Part shown: positions 60,601 to 64,000 of the stretch, piece by piece
Position numbering within the stretch: position 1 is the stretch's first letter
Layout of the letters: each line of letters starts with the position of its first letter
Assembly (NCBI GenBank): GCA_947623455.1
Contig: OX392536.1
Location: 35,903,465 to 35,967,464, forward strand
DNA from: Mimachlamys varia
Taxonomy: Eukaryota; Mollusca; Bivalvia; Pectinida; Pectinidae
DNA length: 64,000 bases
Reading direction: 5' to 3'
The notes under the pieces: model-generated
The model's input: only the letters and a program-made list of their open reading frames with translations
Told to the model about the DNA's origin: nothing
Databases searched by the model: none
Made by a program: the position numbers and the translations under genes

Positions 60601-63286
60601 GGAAGCATTGGGCGCAAACTTTAATAATGAACTGAGGCATGACTATCCTTCAGATGTCACTTACTGTGATGATAGGTCAAAAAAGGAAAATGATGTGTCA
60701 AGTTCAGTGCAACATTATCAGGTCATTCAAACAGTTACCCAGCACTCCTTGCAGCATAGTCATGATACTTATGAATATTCTACATCAGGACATCGTGATC
60801 ATGGCTTAGTGAAAAGCCCAGAAGTTCAGGATAAGAATGTTGACAGTACAGCCGCTAACAATGTTGAGGAGGAGGAGGCAGAATATTCACACAGTTGCGG
60901 AGGAAAGCTCAGTTTGATAGCTCACCCAAGTTCAACAGTACACAGCCTTCAAGAATTTGAAACACAGGGTACAGAAAACAGAAGTGAGGAATTCATAAAC
61001 AATGTTGACAATGACAACTATGACTATTTTAGTAACAATGACTTTGGAGAAGTTGAAGAGAACTTTTCAAATTCAAACACAGATGTTAATGCTGACATTC
61101 TGCATTCTGTTCCTGGCAATAACCGATTCTCCTCTCCAGTCAAATCAAATAGTGTCTATGGCAAAAAACAAGATTTTTCTGCATCTTCACCAGCATCACA
61201 GCCTGTTTGCAAAGGAAAACTTCGGAGTGCTCATAAAAAAAACGAGTATCATTCCTCAGAGTTCTCCAGTGGACAATTATCTGCGTCAAATCTGGATTTG
61301 TCACCGGTTAAACTTGACAAATGTGACATTATGACGCCAGATGAGATTTTGAGAACAGATTTGTTATCCCCAGGCTCAGCTGGGATCTTTTCCACACCTT
61401 GTGTATCTCCAGTACTTGATAGAAAATCAAACAATGCGGGTAATACACACCAGATCGAAAGATTATATAGCAAATGTGCTTCATTGGACACCTCAACAGA
61501 TGCAGACAAATCCTTACATGTGTTAGCTACTGTAGCATCAGATCTTGAAACACTGGACGAAAGATCACAATCCAATTCATCAGACAAAAATTGTCTTAGT
61601 GTCTTCAAGTCAGGTATCCCAAGTGAGTTTGACCAAGAGAAATCTGTTGGTGTCGGCAACAAAAAGACCACGAAAAAGGAAAGTTTTGTGATGTTCTTAA
61701 GACATTTACTAGACAATGTGGCAATTAGACAGGAATCTCCTTCAAAGAAATGTGTTGCTGTGAAATTCAAAGATGTTGCTAAAAATTATTTTCCAGGTAA
61801 GTTGAAAGCACTCGTGTATCTTGGACAATATTTTGTATTCATGACGATATTTTAAACAATCATGTAACATTTTTTTATCAAGCAAGCACTTAACTTGACA
61901 TAGTGCTGTACATGCATGTTATGCAGCAATTTGAAGAAAAATTGTAATTTGAAATGCTCCTATTCATACATTGTATTTTGTAGGTGCTATAGCTAGTGTA
62001 TTTTGTAGGTGCTGTAGCTAGCTATAGGTACTGGGCTTTTTCAGATCTACATGCATGGATGCTTTTACAAAATGAATTTTTATTAAACAAATTAGAATAA
62101 ATCATATTGACTAGGCAAGCATTGAAGTAAAACTTGTTTGTGTAGGGATTATATAATTATCTACTTGTATTTTTACTAGTCTTCAGTGATCAATTTACGA
62201 TTTATTTTCATGGGTCCATTTAGTCCATATTGCTAAAATCGTTGCCAATGGGTCCCACAATGTTGAATTGAAGTATTTCCAGAATTTGTTTGCGTCCAAT
62301 CATAATTTCATGAGTGTATAGGACTCCAGACTTACACATAGATTGATCAATGATTGACTGTTAGATATTGATCATGTCATGTTTTCAAAATTTTCTGTTG
62401 ACCAGCACTTTGGAAGGAGTCAGGACAGACTAAATTGAAGAAGTTGGTCAAGCTGTTGGCACTAAGATTCCCAGTCAGGTATGTATGATGGTGACTTTTA
62501 TGAATGATATGTTTACTGTATATATACACCATAATGTGTATATCTTGGTACCAGTACTAGTGTACATCAGCACTATTCCATTTCTGAATAAATCAATAAC
62601 CATGATGTCCAGTGAAATATTTTGCCAGTTATAGGCATGTGGGATGTTGTGTTGTAAAGCCTTACTGTCCAAGGTTTGTGTTGAAGCCGTCCTTATATCT
62701 TTTTCAAGCCTAGAAACTGAAAAGGACCCTACTAATTTTCAGGATTCCCATTTACAATATGCAGATTGACCCCATTTATTAACGAACATTACATGTAATG
62801 TTCTTTTAATGCAATCATGCAGATCAATTCCCACAAAATGACCATATTAGAAAAACTGCTTTACCATTGCGCCCTCTGGTGAGTGAAAATCACATCCAAT
62901 ATGGGGTGACATATTAGCGTTCACTTCAAGCCACAGACTTTGAAACATATCAATATAAGACAAAACCACACATCTGATTAAAACCCTTTGGCTGCTAATC
63001 GTGACAAAAGTCCTGTTGATAAACACTGTTGATAGCAACAAAAGTGTCCCGTCCTGTCTCATGGAAATGTAATATAACCAGCTTGGGGCGGGTGGCACTT
63101 GTGTTTCACAGACATTTCTAGTCTCACGTTTAATTATTTCAATGCATTCTTTAACATGATGACCTTACACTTCATTCATACGTCAAGTCTTTTAATGGGT
63201 ATGGAAAAATGAATACTTTCCTACTAAGAGATTTTAATACCTGCTTCAATTTTATATTTTGCAGTTCTGTGGAAGACTTGGCTTGA
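57586..63286 (+). CDS. Large unrecognised nuclear-type protein, 1303 aa, four coding exons
   Basis: Coding exons are 57586-57619, 58014-61796, 62406-62478 and 63265-63286 (TGA). The donors are G|GTACAT, G|GTAAGT and AG|GTATGT, and each acceptor ends in AG with matching phase. The start ATG opens MEQTDSEIILT and joins ENQELVSGTDD in exon 2. Visible: a Ser/Thr/Asn-rich acidic N-terminal third; a basic RRSKRL cluster near 280; three 7-residue RTSxE repeats (about 314-333); a folded-looking block at about 366-482 beginning with CRC and containing YLPQ; a CSKC pair (518, 521); a second block at about 564-649 ending in CACC; a Lys-rich stretch (about 717-760); an Asp/Asn-rich stretch (about 1002-1039); and a conserved-looking C-terminal segment with KLKKLVKLLALRFPV. 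The basic clusters and paired cysteines suggest a nuclear DNA- or chromatin-associated protein (inference). The two blocks faintly recall the SKI/SNO/DACH fold, but I cannot confirm this. The function is unknown. Confidence 0.85.
61972..62032. repeat. 28-bp tandem duplication in intron
   Basis: Two copies of TGTATTTTGTAGGTGCT followed by ATAGCTAG or GTAGCTAG. Confidence 0.75.
62480..63264. other. Last intron of the novel gene
   Basis: Contains the perfect 20-bp palindrome GAACATTACATGTAATGTTC (62784-62803). Nothing else is recognised. Confidence 0.5.
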
Positions 63287-64000
63287 CTTTGACCTGATAG
63301 ATATATACAGAAGTTGGTTCCAGTTATGTCTGTTTCAAGTTTCAAGTGTTCAAGCGATGTTTTGTGATAGCTATAGGGAACCTCCTAATTTTTTGCACAG
63401 CTTTCCAAAACACTTCATTTCTTGATCAAGGTCACATCATTTCTGAAGCGGACTATTTTAAATCCTATTTTCACTTTTGACGATTATGAACATGTTACTG
63501 ATTTGTTTGTTTTGCTACAATGCTAAGCTATCAATGTCATGGACTCTGTTATACAATTATGTAGTGACTACTAGTACTAGTATTCTCAATTAAATTTTCC
63601 TGTCCACGAGGTCATGCACACATTTAGTTATTTCATAGGTGCCATTTATAATTAACATTAGGTTTTATTTATTATCATTTTTTGTAAGCTTCTGTATTAT
63701 TGTGTAGAGGATGTCTATGGCAAGATCAGAATTTATACCTAGAAGAGAATTTTGTTGAAAAATGCATGGTGGAAGTCAGGAAGACGAAGATAATGTTTTG
63801 AAGAATTATGAAGAAAAAAACAGCTGAGATAATAGCAGCAGTTTATCTAGAGTAGAGAGCAATAACTTTACTTTTGTTAAAAGTGATGAAAGCCTGGAAA
63901 ATATAATTTTCAATTGAAATTTCTTTATTTTGATACCAGGGCCCAGTTGTTCAAAAAGTGATTAGCTTAATCAGTGATAAGCGCAAATTTTGATTATCCT
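63287..64000 (+). other. 3' untranslated and downstream sequence of the novel gene
   Basis: Non-coding AT-rich sequence after the TGA. No clear AATAAA is seen, so the polyadenylation site is not assigned. Confidence 0.4.

Overview
This is an AT-rich animal genome window. Its genes have introns with GT-AG junctions, and it is crowded with minisatellites, foldback elements, tRNA-derived SINE heads and two dead LINEs. The repeat types (including the AAGAGGCCCA...GGTCACCTGA element) and the gene structures suggest a bivalve mollusc, possibly a scallop; that assignment is inference.

Three coding units can be supported. (1) A complete 16-exon DDX56/Dbp9-type DEAD-box RNA helicase lies on the minus strand (52192 down to 28017). 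The reconstructed product is 557 aa, with every splice phase consistent and all helicase motifs present. (2) A four-coding-exon plus-strand gene (57586..63286) encodes a 1303-aa, probably nuclear, Cys-containing protein that I do not recognise. It has an upstream non-coding exon near 56.1-56.3 kb. (3) Three plus-strand phase 1-1 exons (about 9.9-13.4 kb) each encode one sushi/CCP module of an otherwise unseen gene. The second and third modules lie in a roughly 1.8-kb tandem duplication. A possible last exon of another gene sits at the extreme left edge.

Layout: 1-9.8 kb is intergenic, with SINE and dispersed repeats and a 56-copy, 42-bp minisatellite between two 550-bp direct repeats. 9.8-15 kb is the duplicated CCP region. 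15-28 kb holds foldback elements and four minisatellites. 28-52 kb is the helicase gene, whose introns carry most of the satellite DNA. 52-56 kb is the intergenic space between the two divergent genes, with a dead LINE and a cluster of tiny palindromic insertions. 56-63.3 kb is the large novel gene.

The most unusual observations are two. First, exon/intron boundaries of the helicase gene have been tandemly amplified: the exon 13 donor region about 45 times, the exon 10 acceptor about 10 times and the exon 2 acceptor twice. This leaves ladders of decoy splice sites beside the real ones. Second, a family of 27-38 bp palindromes is flanked by 7-bp direct repeats, which look like extremely small transposed units; one of them was later split by a LINE.
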